The notes under the pieces are model-generated. The model made no database searches. It was not told where the DNA came from and saw only the letters and a list, made by a program, of their open reading frames with translations. Below are positions 52,879-60,926 of a stretch of 64,000 nucleotides of DNA, piece by piece (the first letter of the stretch is position 1; each line of letters begins with the position of its first letter). The translations under genes were made by a program, and so were the position numbers. Source of the stretch: Cuniculiplasma divulgatum (GTDB taxonomy: Archaea; Thermoplasmatota; Thermoplasmata; Thermoplasmatales; Thermoplasmataceae); contig CP133595.1 of the NCBI GenBank assembly GCA_031200235.1, positions 1,322,877-1,386,876 of the forward strand, given 5' to 3'.

Positions 52879-52893
52879 GTTAACTTAATTAAC
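52879..52893. promoter_or_regulatory. Palindrome at the winged-helix gene promoter
   Basis: GTTAACTTAATTAAC, a 15-bp near-palindrome, lies 20 nt before the ATG at 52914, next to a related AAGTTAATATGAG half and a TATATTATGATATT stretch. The spacing suits an operator bound by the regulator encoded directly downstream. Inferred. Confidence 0.4.
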
Positions 52894-52913
52894 TCCGTGT
52901 ATATTATGATATT

Positions 52914-53183
52914 ATGGGAGAGAAAGAGATATTACTTGCGGCAAATGTCCTTAAGAACGAGAAAAGGTCTTTCATCCTTAAGAAAATATTTGAGAGCAGG
53001 GAAATGACATGGTCTCAGATTGTGGATACAGTTGAGACCCGGTTTAACATAAGAGTAAATCCCAATACTGTGAGCTTTCACCTTAGGGCCTTGATCAAAT
53101 TGGGGTTAATATCCAAGTACGGAGATCTATACACTATTAGGGACGAAAGCCAGGCACAGGAAATTCTTAACCAGGTGAAATAA
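52914..53183 (+). CDS. Winged-helix (ArsR-like) transcriptional regulator
   Basis: An 89-residue DNA-binding protein: ILKKIFESREMTWSQIVDTV is the first part of the winged helix, NPNTVSFHLRALIKLGLISK the recognition helix, and YGDLYTIRD the wing. The small size and lack of a sensor domain suggest a local regulator. One uncharacterised gene follows with no gap. Confidence 0.78.
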   Translation: MGEKEILLAANVLKNEKRSFILKKIFESREMTWSQIVDTVETRFNIRVNPNTVSFHLRALIKLGLISKYGDLYTIRDESQAQEILNQVK

Positions 53184-53435
53184 ATGCCAGTGGCAGTGGA
53201 TGATCTCTGGAAGATAAAGGCACATATTGCGACTGCCATCTCTCAGGCAACCGGAGAATATCCAATTAGAGACAACGTGACTATGGAATCTCTGAAGGAA
53301 ACGAATAATGAGTATGATATCTCGGGCAGATATACTATTTCTTACACCGGAAAATCGCACACGTATAGTGTCAGGATTGACAGAGACGGCAAAATTTCGT
53401 TTTTATCGATTGATAACCAACAAATCATTTCCTAG
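53184..53435 (+). CDS. Small protein of unknown function, coupled to regulator
   Basis: No family is recognised. The 83-residue protein has a helical first half and a beta-rich second half (YDISGRYTISYTGKSHTYSV, RIDRDGKISFLSID). It starts directly after the regulator stop, so the two are co-expressed; it could be a ligand-sensing or protein-binding partner. Confidence 0.6.
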   Translation: MPVAVDDLWKIKAHIATAISQATGEYPIRDNVTMESLKETNNEYDISGRYTISYTGKSHTYSVRIDRDGKISFLSIDNQQIIS

Positions 53436-53555
53436 TGGTTTTAAATGTTTGTCTTAATTCTTGGGAGCTATGATAGCGAAACCAAGCAATTACTTTAATC
53501 GCTCAGGGATTATCTAACCAGTAAGTTTGTGGAACTTGGTCATTATTTTATAATA

Positions 53556-54116
53556 ATGGAGACGATGACTCTTTTTAGGGTTGAAGACGGAAGAGAAGTT
53601 CTGACAGAAGAGGACGGGGCCAACAATGTAACACTGTATATTTTTCCCTCGAGAACCCAGGCGGGAGAGGTTGAAGCAGAAATGATAGACACTGTAAAAC
53701 TTGACGGCGGCTTAGAAGAGACTGTGTCTAAATACATTACTGAGCTTGATCGACTTCCTCTTCAAACGAGAATACACGTGGAAAAGGCCCCCATTACTGG
53801 TCTAACTGGTCTTTTCAATTTCTTAGTTGAAATATGCGCATTCTACAATGTTATAAGGCTCAAAGAAGAGACTCGCGGAGGGGAATACCTTGAACTATGC
53901 CAGATTTTGAGAATGAAAGACAGCCGCATGGTGAGGCAGGAAAGCGATGTTAACTACTTCAATAAGGTAGGAAACGTACATTCGACAATGCTGAATTTGC
54001 TCCTGGATAGCAAAGAAATAATGCTGAGGGATTTCAATGATAAAGATGACCTCTGCCAGCAGATTGAAGAATTGGTGAGGCTTATACACAGAGAGCACCC
54101 AAATTTTAGAGCATAA
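53556..54116 (+). CDS. Protein of unknown function
   Basis: No family is recognised. The protein is 186 residues from the ATG at 53556 (or 195 from GTG 53529), acidic, with a beta-rich start (MTLFRVEDGREV ... NVTLYIFPSRT) and a helical C-terminal half. It has no membrane segment and three Cys residues. Dense AT sequence (ATTTTATAATA) lies just before the ATG. It shows no overlap with neighbours. Confidence 0.6.
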   Translation: METMTLFRVEDGREVLTEEDGANNVTLYIFPSRTQAGEVEAEMIDTVKLDGGLEETVSKYITELDRLPLQTRIHVEKAPITGLTGLFNFLVEICAFYNVIRLKEETRGGEYLELCQILRMKDSRMVRQESDVNYFNKVGNVHSTMLNLLLDSKEIMLRDFNDKDDLCQQIEELVRLIHREHPNFRA

Positions 54117-54280
54117 TTTGTTCTAGAAAAAGGTCTGAGGAGAGCAGTGGGTCATGGCATAATGGCAAATTTTTTTATTCAAACATTAATATATCCCAAA
54201 ATGACCGTCCTTAGTATTTAAAGGAACAGAAAAAAAGCCTGATATTGCGAGAATATTTTCGTACTAATGAAATCAGTATA

Positions 54281-54397
54281 TGACAGCGAATCGCATTTCC
54301 CATCCCCTCGCGGAAGATAGTACACGTGCGAAACGTGGCAGGCTTTACCATCGGGTTCGGAATGAGACCGGGTGTGACCCTGCCGCTCTGGCCGTCA
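54281..54397 (-). rRNA. 5S ribosomal RNA, isolated gene
   Basis: The minus strand reads as archaeal 5S: the CACCCGGTCTCATTCCGAAC core and CCGATGGTAAAGCCTGCC, with terminal helix TGACGGC/GCTGTCA closing the 117-nt molecule. A TATA-like TTTTATAGA lies about 25 nt before the 5' end. No 16S or 23S gene is near; unlinked rRNA genes are known in Thermoplasma. Confidence 0.93.
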
Positions 54398-54469
54398 CGA
54401 ACACTACATATCACGGATCTATAAAATCATTTTGGCAAGAATGGCTTTCAGTGCTTTTAGAATCTATGG

Positions 54470-55636
54470 TCATCGCTGATCTAGAGCAGCCCGGTTTCTT
54501 GTAAAAATACCCAGGAAAATCGCCAGGCTTGCAAAGCCGGAAAGTGTAGTGTAGAACCAGAGGAACACAGGGTCTGTGGTGAGGGAGTATACAGTGCCGC
54601 CGAGAAGCGGACCCACTGCCCGCCCAGCCGAGAGGAACGCGTTGTATAAGCCCATGTTCTTTCCGATGTTCTCCGGCTTGGAGACATTGGATATCATCGT
54701 GACGCCGGTAGGAAAGGCAAAATCTTCTCCAATGGTCAGGATAACAGTGGAAGCGACAAAGGATACAATTCCGTGGTCAAAGGCGTAACTGAAAAATCCT
54801 GCAGAATAGATCAGCGTGCCCAGGCCATAGGATATAAAATTCCCGATCTTCCTTGAAATGCGGAATATAAATGGCTGCGAGACAACCACAAAAATGCCGT
54901 TTGTGAGGTAAACTATTCCAAGTTCATAGTATGGAAGCCCCCGTATAATCCTTGCATAATTGGAAAGCGTAACTGTCTCCTGGGACTGCACGATGAAAAG
55001 CAGCAGAGCAATTATTGATAGAAGAATGACAAACCGGTTCTCAGTGCCCAATTTTCTAATTGCGGCCAGGGTTTTAGCGGGCTCGGAGATCAGAAAGGAA
55101 AGGATCAGGGAGATCAGGCTCATTGCCAGGCCAATTGTGAAAAGTGAAGAGAATGAGTAATATGAAAGTACAAAGCCACCAATTGCCGGGCCCAACCCCC
55201 ATCCTATATTGCTGCCAACCCTGAGCATGGAAAAGCCTTTGAGCTTGAAATCACTGGATAGAGATACAATTGCATTTGCTGCTGGTGCCTGCAGGGAATT
55301 CCCGAACATGAGTGCAATCAGAATTCCGGGGAACTCCAGAGATGACAGGAGGAGTTCCGGAGCTGCTGTGGCGAGAAGGTAAATAAGAGAAACAATTCCC
55401 AGTGAAAGTATAACGGTTACCTTGTACCCAATTCTGTCAGAGACTATCCCGCCATAAATCTGAACCAATCCTGAGATGGCTCCACCTATGGCAAAAATTG
55501 CCCCAACATAGACAAGGGAAAGATGAAGAGAAACGTGGAGATAGATGGAACTGTAGACCCAGATTGAAGAATAGGCCAGTCCCCTGAGCGTCGAAGTCGC
55601 CGTAATGATCTCCACATTCCGCAATTTCACGGTCAT
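54470..55636 (-). CDS. MFS transporter (12-helix type)
   Basis: The 388-residue membrane protein has about 12 hydrophobic helices and MFS motif-A-like YGGIVSDRIGYKVT between helices 2 and 3. The second half reads RISRKIGNFISYGLGT at the mirrored position. It resembles sugar or drug exporters, but the substrate is not readable. It is a single gene between 5S rRNA and trpS on the same strand. Confidence 0.82.
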   Translation of the reverse strand: MTVKLRNVEIITATSTLRGLAYSSIWVYSSIYLHVSLHLSLVYVGAIFAIGGAISGLVQIYGGIVSDRIGYKVTVILSLGIVSLIYLLATAAPELLLSSLEFPGILIALMFGNSLQAPAANAIVSLSSDFKLKGFSMLRVGSNIGWGLGPAIGGFVLSYYSFSSLFTIGLAMSLISLILSFLISEPAKTLAAIRKLGTENRFVILLSIIALLLFIVQSQETVTLSNYARIIRGLPYYELGIVYLTNGIFVVVSQPFIFRISRKIGNFISYGLGTLIYSAGFFSYAFDHGIVSFVASTVILTIGEDFAFPTGVTMISNVSKPENIGKNMGLYNAFLSAGRAVGPLLGGTVYSLTTDPVFLWFYTTLSGFASLAIFLGIFTRNRAALDQR

Positions 55637-55820
55637 TGGGGGTATATATTATTTGTTTTGTATGTTTATGGGCAATTCAGGGAATGTGTGCCATGGTGCA
55701 GATTCATGGACAGGGTTCAATCCACTGGTCAATAAATGCATAAGGTACCCTTAATGCAGGACTTCATTTGTAATCATAATCATGTATTGAGGCGCAGTTT
55801 CCACAGATCGTATGTACCGT

Positions 55821-56957
55821 TCAACGGAATCTGTCAGGGCTGAACATGTAGTCCCCAATACTGTCCTTCACCTTCTCCCTGTTAACCGATAGCTCTTCCA
55901 GAAGGTTGCTTATCCTGTCAGCAGTCATGGCTTTCATTTCTCCGCTCAGCAGCTGCCCTGTTCTGTATTCTTCATAAATCCTGGATACAACAGATGGATC
56001 ATTCTCCAGGAGCCTGAAAACGTTGAATGAGAAGTCTATGTCAGGATTTGCGCCATATTTTCTCTGCTCCTCAGCGGTATCTCTTCCACCTGAAAACGCA
56101 TATTTCATGAGTTTCTTCCTTACGGTTTTCCTGTCGTCATCAAGATAAATGCCAGTTGTGGTATCGGAAGACGACATTTTTCCGCTTCCTTTCAGGGAAG
56201 GAATGAACTTTGATATTATTGATGATGGCTTCTCATAACCTATCTTTGGCATGACGTCTCTGGCCACCTTAAAGTGAGGATCCTGGTCGATTGCATAGGG
56301 TATGAGGCATCTTATGGTGCGCCCCAGTATCTCAGAAAGGATGAAAGACGGCACAGCCTGAATGCTGGTGAAGAAGTATTTCCCCACATTGTCGCTGTCA
56401 TCAAATCCAAATACTGATTTAGCCAGCGAGACATTTATGTGGCGGGCCACCTTGATTGCGTTGTTATAAAGGAGGCCTGAATTCAGGGTATCCACCATTA
56501 TGTGGGTTTTCTCCGGACTGAAGCCAAGGCTAAGAATGTCAAGTATGTTATCGTTGGTATATTTGGCTAGGTCACCGGAATTCAGATCCCGGAACAGGAA
56601 CTTCTCGTCATCTGTGATCTGTATTATGAGATCAACGTTAAACTTCTCCTGCAGCCACTTGGTAAACATGAAGGGAAGCAGATGGCCAAGATGCATCTTC
56701 CCGGATGGACCTCTTCCAGTGTACAGGTAAAAACCATCTCCTCTGGAATACGCATCAAGGATCATATCCAGGTCTCTGTGCGCAAAGAATACGTCGTAAC
56801 GCAGGAACGGATGGAGATCTCCAGTATAGTTGGCGATTCTTTCCTTCATGGCAGTGTCAATTATCCTGGCGCCGAACCTGTCCGCTATCTTTGAGTAATC
56901 AGTGTCACCAAGATTGCCTGAAACCTCCCAGGGCGTAACCTTTGCATCTTCCGTCAA
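55821..56957 (-). CDS. trpS: Tryptophanyl-tRNA synthetase
   Basis: Class I enzyme charging tRNA-Trp. HIGH-like GRGPSGKMHLGHLLPF and KMSSS (GSGKMSSSDTTTG) signatures are both present, with the archaeal/eukaryotic-type YAIDQDPHFKVARDV. The start is probably TTG at 56957, with GGGAG 7 nt upstream, 26 nt after the mtnA stop; an ATG at 57005 would overlap mtnA by 23 nt and add unlike sequence. It is the second gene of the mtnA-trpS pair. Confidence 0.94.
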   Translation of the reverse strand: MTEDAKVTPWEVSGNLGDTDYSKIADRFGARIIDTAMKERIANYTGDLHPFLRYDVFFAHRDLDMILDAYSRGDGFYLYTGRGPSGKMHLGHLLPFMFTKWLQEKFNVDLIIQITDDEKFLFRDLNSGDLAKYTNDNILDILSLGFSPEKTHIMVDTLNSGLLYNNAIKVARHINVSLAKSVFGFDDSDNVGKYFFTSIQAVPSFILSEILGRTIRCLIPYAIDQDPHFKVARDVMPKIGYEKPSSIISKFIPSLKGSGKMSSSDTTTGIYLDDDRKTVRKKLMKYAFSGGRDTAEEQRKYGANPDIDFSFNVFRLLENDPSVVSRIYEEYRTGQLLSGEMKAMTADRISNLLEELSVNREKVKDSIGDYMFSPDRFR

Positions 56958-56982
56958 TGAGACACTCCCTTCATCAGCTTGT

Positions 56983-58020
56983 TCATGCCGTGCTGGATGG
57001 CACATCCTTCATGAACAGGTCCTTTTCCATTAGGCTTTTCATCCGTCCCAAATCCTCGGGCCTGAATATTCCATACTCTGTTATGAACGCTGTCACATAT
57101 TTGTTGGGGGTGACGTCAAAGGCAGGGTTCCTAGCATGGCTGGCGGCAGGACCAAGATTCTTGCCGTTCACGATGAGAACCTCCCCCTCTCCCCTTTCCT
57201 CAATGGGAATGCCGTCACCGTTGGATATTGAGAAATCAAAGGTACTTCCAGGGGCTGCAACATAGAACGGTATCTTATTCTCGTGTGCAAGTACAGCCTT
57301 CTCATATGTGCCTATTTTATTTGCGAAATCTCCGTTGGCAGATATCCTGTCTGCTCCAACAATAACAAGATCTACCTCCTTCCTCCTCATGTAGAAGCCT
57401 GCTGCATTATCTGCGATAATTGCATGGTCGATTCCCTCCTGACCAAGCTCCCATGCAGTAAGTTTCGCGCCCTGCAGTCTTGGCCGGGTTTCATCAACAA
57501 AAACAAAAATGTTCTTCCCTTGGTTGTGTGCGATCCTCATGGGGGCCAGGGCCGTTCCCCAGTCAACCACGGCCAGTGCACCGGCATTGCAGTGCGTAAG
57601 GATCCTGCTGCCGTTACCTATAAGCTCGTTGCCGAATTCGCCAATTTTCTTGCTTCTGCCGCTGATCTCCGTGGAATATCTTCTGGCTGCACCCAGATCA
57701 AAATTGTTAGCCTTCATGTAATTTATGGCCTTGAAGAGATCAAATGCAGTTGGTCTTGTCGCTCCTATCTTCTTTACGGCTTCCTCCATGTCTTCCTTGT
57801 TTTTCTTGGCCATGGCAAGCCCGAAAGCGGCAGTGACACCAATTGCAGGTGCACCTCTGACCACCATGTCCTTTATTGCGTAGGCAATATCATCGCTGTT
57901 CTTTGCCTCGAAAACCTCTATTTTTTCAGGCAACTTTCTCTGATCGATAAGCTTGACCACATCATTTTCGTACCAAACTGCAAACAGGTGCTTCAACTCG
58001 CCGTCAATGTTTACTTTCAT
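56983..58020 (-). CDS. mtnA: Methylthioribose-1-phosphate isomerase (aIF2B-like)
   Basis: Isomerises 5-methylthioribose-1-phosphate to the ribulose form in methionine salvage. The 345-residue protein shows MVVRGAPAIGVTAAFGLA, THCNAGALAVVDWGTAL with the catalytic Cys, DETRPRLQGAKLTAWEL, and VGADRISANGDFANKIGTY with the catalytic Asp. These residues favour MtnA over the regulatory aIF2B relatives or ribose-1,5-bisphosphate isomerase. Confidence 0.93.
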   Translation of the reverse strand: MKVNIDGELKHLFAVWYENDVVKLIDQRKLPEKIEVFEAKNSDDIAYAIKDMVVRGAPAIGVTAAFGLAMAKKNKEDMEEAVKKIGATRPTAFDLFKAINYMKANNFDLGAARRYSTEISGRSKKIGEFGNELIGNGSRILTHCNAGALAVVDWGTALAPMRIAHNQGKNIFVFVDETRPRLQGAKLTAWELGQEGIDHAIIADNAAGFYMRRKEVDLVIVGADRISANGDFANKIGTYEKAVLAHENKIPFYVAAPGSTFDFSISNGDGIPIEERGEGEVLIVNGKNLGPAASHARNPAFDVTPNKYVTAFITEYGIFRPEDLGRMKSLMEKDLFMKDVPSSTA

Positions 58021-58058
58021 TGACGGTTCATGTCTTTCTCAGATAAATGAATTGTTCA

Positions 58059-58913
58059 TCACTTCAGCAGGACAAGATCCAGGACCTGTTCATCTGATGG
58101 GGGCTCAGTTATGTCTCCGAAGGGCATATTCACGTAATGCTTTGGAGACTTCTCTTTCATTATCAGTTTCCTGAAGAGATAGTTCTGGATTCCCGGTGTC
58201 TCGTATCTGGCCAGAATTCCCATTAGGCGTACAGTTTTTTCCTGTATGCTGCTGGCATCAGACGATCCCTGCACAATTTTCAGCGTGTTCAGGCAGAAAT
58301 TAGCTGATGAGCACACTCCACCTGAAGCTCCCATTTTCAGTGAATCAAGGAGGAGTGAATCCTTGCCCTGATATACGGTAAGCCCTGGGATCTTCAGGAA
58401 TTCAGAAAATTTATCAAGGTTATTCCCACTGTCCTTGATGCCCTTAAGGTTGTCATGTTCCTTCCTGATTCTAGAAACTGTCTGAGGCAGTATTTCTGTT
58501 CCGCTCAGGGATGGATTGTTGTAAGCATAAACATCAAGATCAAAAGCGTCCAGTATGGAATCGTAGAATCTTACTATTGAATCCTGACTGTATTTGTGGT
58601 AGTATGGATTGATGGCGACAAGTTTGCCATATCCAAGGTCAGCCGCTATCCTTCCCATCTCAATGGTCTCTACCAGACTGCTTCTCGTTATGCCGGCAAA
58701 CATGTCAAGCCCATGGTTTAATTCAAGCGCCCACTGGAGAAATTCCTGGTGCTGCTCGAAGGAAAGGGAGGCCATCCCGCCTGTGGAACTTCCCGCAAAA
58801 AGTCCGCTGAAACCGTTTTCTGCTGCATATACCATAAATGCGTCAAGGGCGTCCCTGTCAAGATGGTTATTCCTGAAGGGTGTTATCATAGGTATTATGA
58901 GTTTTCCTGTCAT
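58059..58913 (-). CDS. kdgA: DapA-family aldolase, probable 2-keto-3-deoxygluconate aldolase
   Basis: The 284-residue protein has the Schiff-base lysine Lys160 in LKGIKDSGNN and the active-site Tyr131 in VYAYNNPS, with GSSTGGMASLS in the substrate loop. In thermoacidophilic archaea members near this size act in the non-phosphorylative Entner-Doudoroff pathway, cleaving KDG to pyruvate and glyceraldehyde. DHDPS or N-acetylneuraminate lyase cannot be excluded from sequence alone. The IS5-type element now lies directly upstream of its TATA region. Confidence 0.82.
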   Translation of the reverse strand: MTGKLIIPMITPFRNNHLDRDALDAFMVYAAENGFSGLFAGSSTGGMASLSFEQHQEFLQWALELNHGLDMFAGITRSSLVETIEMGRIAADLGYGKLVAINPYYHKYSQDSIVRFYDSILDAFDLDVYAYNNPSLSGTEILPQTVSRIRKEHDNLKGIKDSGNNLDKFSEFLKIPGLTVYQGKDSLLLDSLKMGASGGVCSSANFCLNTLKIVQGSSDASSIQEKTVRLMGILARYETPGIQNYLFRKLIMKEKSPKHYVNMPFGDITEPPSDEQVLDLVLLK

Positions 58914-58964
58914 GGCTGGATGATATTATTAGCAGGATATTAGAAACATGTTATATTTTATGTC

Positions 58965-59965
58965 AAGTGTGTTGCACAATTCAATAGGCATGTGTCATCT
59001 CTCTTAGAACGTTGTAATACTGCACCTTCAGTGCAATCTCCTGAACTATGTAATCAGGCCTGTTGGCCTTGATTACCTCACCCATTGTCCTCTTGAGGCC
59101 TGAGAAATATATCTCCACATGCCATCTTTTTCCATAACCAACGGATTCCTTCCATTCCTTTTCCGATGTCCTCCGGATCTGTCTGACTATTTTCGCCCTG
59201 GCAGATGATCCCCTGCTCCTTGTGGATGCATTCTTCCTTGGGGGTATTATTGTATTCTCCCCGAATGTATTGTATATTGACTTTGAATCATAACCCTTGT
59301 CTGCAAATATCCTTCTGATCCTTTCTTTTACAGATTTCAGCAGTTCCTTTCCAGCCTTTGCATCATGCACATGTTCATCTGTGATGGCAAATGACATCAC
59401 TGAAACTTCATTTATGGATATGACAGCATGAAGCTTTGACCATCCTCTCCTTGCTTTCTTCCATTTTGATCCAAGATAATCACCCCTGATGGTGATCTTG
59501 AAGCCTGTGGAATCTATTGCACAGTCCACAGGCTTTCCCTGAGAATTGGGAATTGAAGGCACAATCTTTCTTATTCTTCGGAATATGCTTGTGTAGGAGA
59601 CAGCTGTTATTCCGGTGATCCTTGCAAATATCCTGGCAATTCCCTCCAGTGACCTGAAGGGAATGCTGTACATTGCCCTGAGTTTTGCAAGGAATGTTAT
59701 GAATGCATTTGGTGTCCTGTAGGGATGGCCTCTCTTTCCTCTGTTGTTATCTGCAAGGAGATTCCTCCAGTTCATGAGAAATGATGGGTCCATTAGATCC
59801 TCAATTCTATTCACAAGAGATCTGTTGTACCTGTCATACCTTCTGTCCGAACCGATCCAATATCTTCTTTTGCTTCTATTGCCTTTAGCCGTGATTGGCT
59901 TTGGTGTCATACAAACCAATCACTCCCCTGTATTTTATTATACAGGGGAATTATGCAACACACTT
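58965..59965. mobile_element. IS5-type insertion sequence with perfect 9-bp target duplication
   Basis: The element is 1001 bp. The ends are 18-bp inverted repeats with one mismatch: AAGTGTGTTGCACAATTC at the left, AAGTGTGTTGCATAATTC read inward from the right. The 9-bp repeat TTTTATGTC occurs immediately outside both ends (58956-58964 and 59966-59974). A 9-bp duplication fits the IS903 branch of the IS5 family. It is inserted in the shared upstream region of kdgA and the ABC transporter operon. Confidence 0.92.
58981..59919 (-). CDS. IS5-type DDE transposase
   Basis: An intact 312-residue DDE transposase: first Asp in VDCAIDSTGFKI, second Asp in IFADKGYDSKSIY, Glu in WHVEIYFSGLKR. An N-terminal DNA-binding region (RGHPYRTPNAFITFLAKL) and FRSLEGIARIFARITG are typical of the family. 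No internal stop is present. With fresh target repeats the element is probably active or recently so. Confidence 0.92.
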   Translation of the reverse strand: MVCMTPKPITAKGNRSKRRYWIGSDRRYDRYNRSLVNRIEDLMDPSFLMNWRNLLADNNRGKRGHPYRTPNAFITFLAKLRAMYSIPFRSLEGIARIFARITGITAVSYTSIFRRIRKIVPSIPNSQGKPVDCAIDSTGFKITIRGDYLGSKWKKARRGWSKLHAVISINEVSVMSFAITDEHVHDAKAGKELLKSVKERIRRIFADKGYDSKSIYNTFGENTIIPPRKNASTRSRGSSARAKIVRQIRRTSEKEWKESVGYGKRWHVEIYFSGLKRTMGEVIKANRPDYIVQEIALKVQYYNVLREMTHAY

Positions 59966-60008
59966 TTTTATGTCAAATTATTTATATAGTATAAACATGG
60001 AGCAGTGA

Positions 60009-60926
60009 ATGATTCAGATCACCGATCTTACAAAACAGTATTCGCGGAACCAGCCCCCTGTTGTCAGGAATCTCAGTCTGGAGATAAATGATGGTGAAAT
60101 AATGGGATTTGCCGGTCTGAATGGAGCCGGAAAGACCACAACAATAAGAATCGTCTGCGGTATCATCTTTCCCACTGGCGGAAAGGTTCTGGTCAACGGA
60201 AAGGATATCGTCAGGGAAAAAGTTGCTGCATCCAAACACATTGGATGGGTTCCCGAGCTCCCAAACTTCGAACCTACCGGTAAATCAGTCCAGCTTCTGA
60301 AATATTATGCAGGCTTCTATGGGATACCGCCAAAGGAGGCCGAGGCAAAGGCAGAAACACTACTAAGGAAGTTCAACATATGGGACGCCCGCAAGAGGCC
60401 GCTGAAGGATTATTCACAGGGAATGAAGAAGCGTTTCTCCATAGCTGCTGCCATGATGGGCGACCCCGACAATTTCCTCTTTGACGAGACTCTGAACGGC
60501 CTCGACCCGGAAGGAGTGAAGAACATGAGGGACTTTATGCTGTCGCTCAAGAAGGAAGGCAAGGCAGTCTTCCTTTCTTCACACATACTTTCAGAACTGG
60601 AAAACGTTGCAGACAGGATTGCAATAATCAAACGGGGAGAGATAGTGAAAGTTGTTGAGAGATCTGAACTCAGCAACCTTGGTGAATTATCAGTGAAAAT
60701 AGTGCTTCAGAAGGCCGACGACAATGCTGTGTCTTTGCTTCAGCAGTTCGGGAAACCTGAAAACAGCGGCAATGAGATCACACTGCACAGCCTCAATATC
60801 CCATCAGATGAGGTGTACAAGGTCTCTGAGGCTCTCTTCAAGGCCGGTTACAGGGTAATTTCCATATCCACAGAGAGCGAAGGGCTTGAGGACTATTTCC
60901 TTGAACTTGTGGGGAGTGGGAAATGA
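60009..60926 (+). CDS. ABC transporter ATP-binding protein
   Basis: The ATPase half of an ABC-2 type exporter, 305 residues. Walker A is GLNGAGKTTTIR, the Q loop follows, the signature is KDYSQGMKKRF, Walker B reads NFLFDETLNGLDPEG (Phe-Asp-Glu rather than Asp-Glu-Pro), and the H-loop is LSSHILSELE. A C-terminal domain of about 80 residues resembles those of drug and lipid exporters. A TATA-like TTATTTATATAG about 25 nt before the ATG survived the IS5 insertion. It overlaps the permease by ATGA. Confidence 0.92.
   Translation: MIQITDLTKQYSRNQPPVVRNLSLEINDGEIMGFAGLNGAGKTTTIRIVCGIIFPTGGKVLVNGKDIVREKVAASKHIGWVPELPNFEPTGKSVQLLKYYAGFYGIPPKEAEAKAETLLRKFNIWDARKRPLKDYSQGMKKRFSIAAAMMGDPDNFLFDETLNGLDPEGVKNMRDFMLSLKKEGKAVFLSSHILSELENVADRIAIIKRGEIVKVVERSELSNLGELSVKIVLQKADDNAVSLLQQFGKPENSGNEITLHSLNIPSDEVYKVSEALFKAGYRVISISTESEGLEDYFLELVGSGK

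Noticed and set aside
54281..54397. Protein frames across the 5S region
   Set aside because: The minus strand folds and reads as 5S rRNA, so overlapping open frames are spurious.
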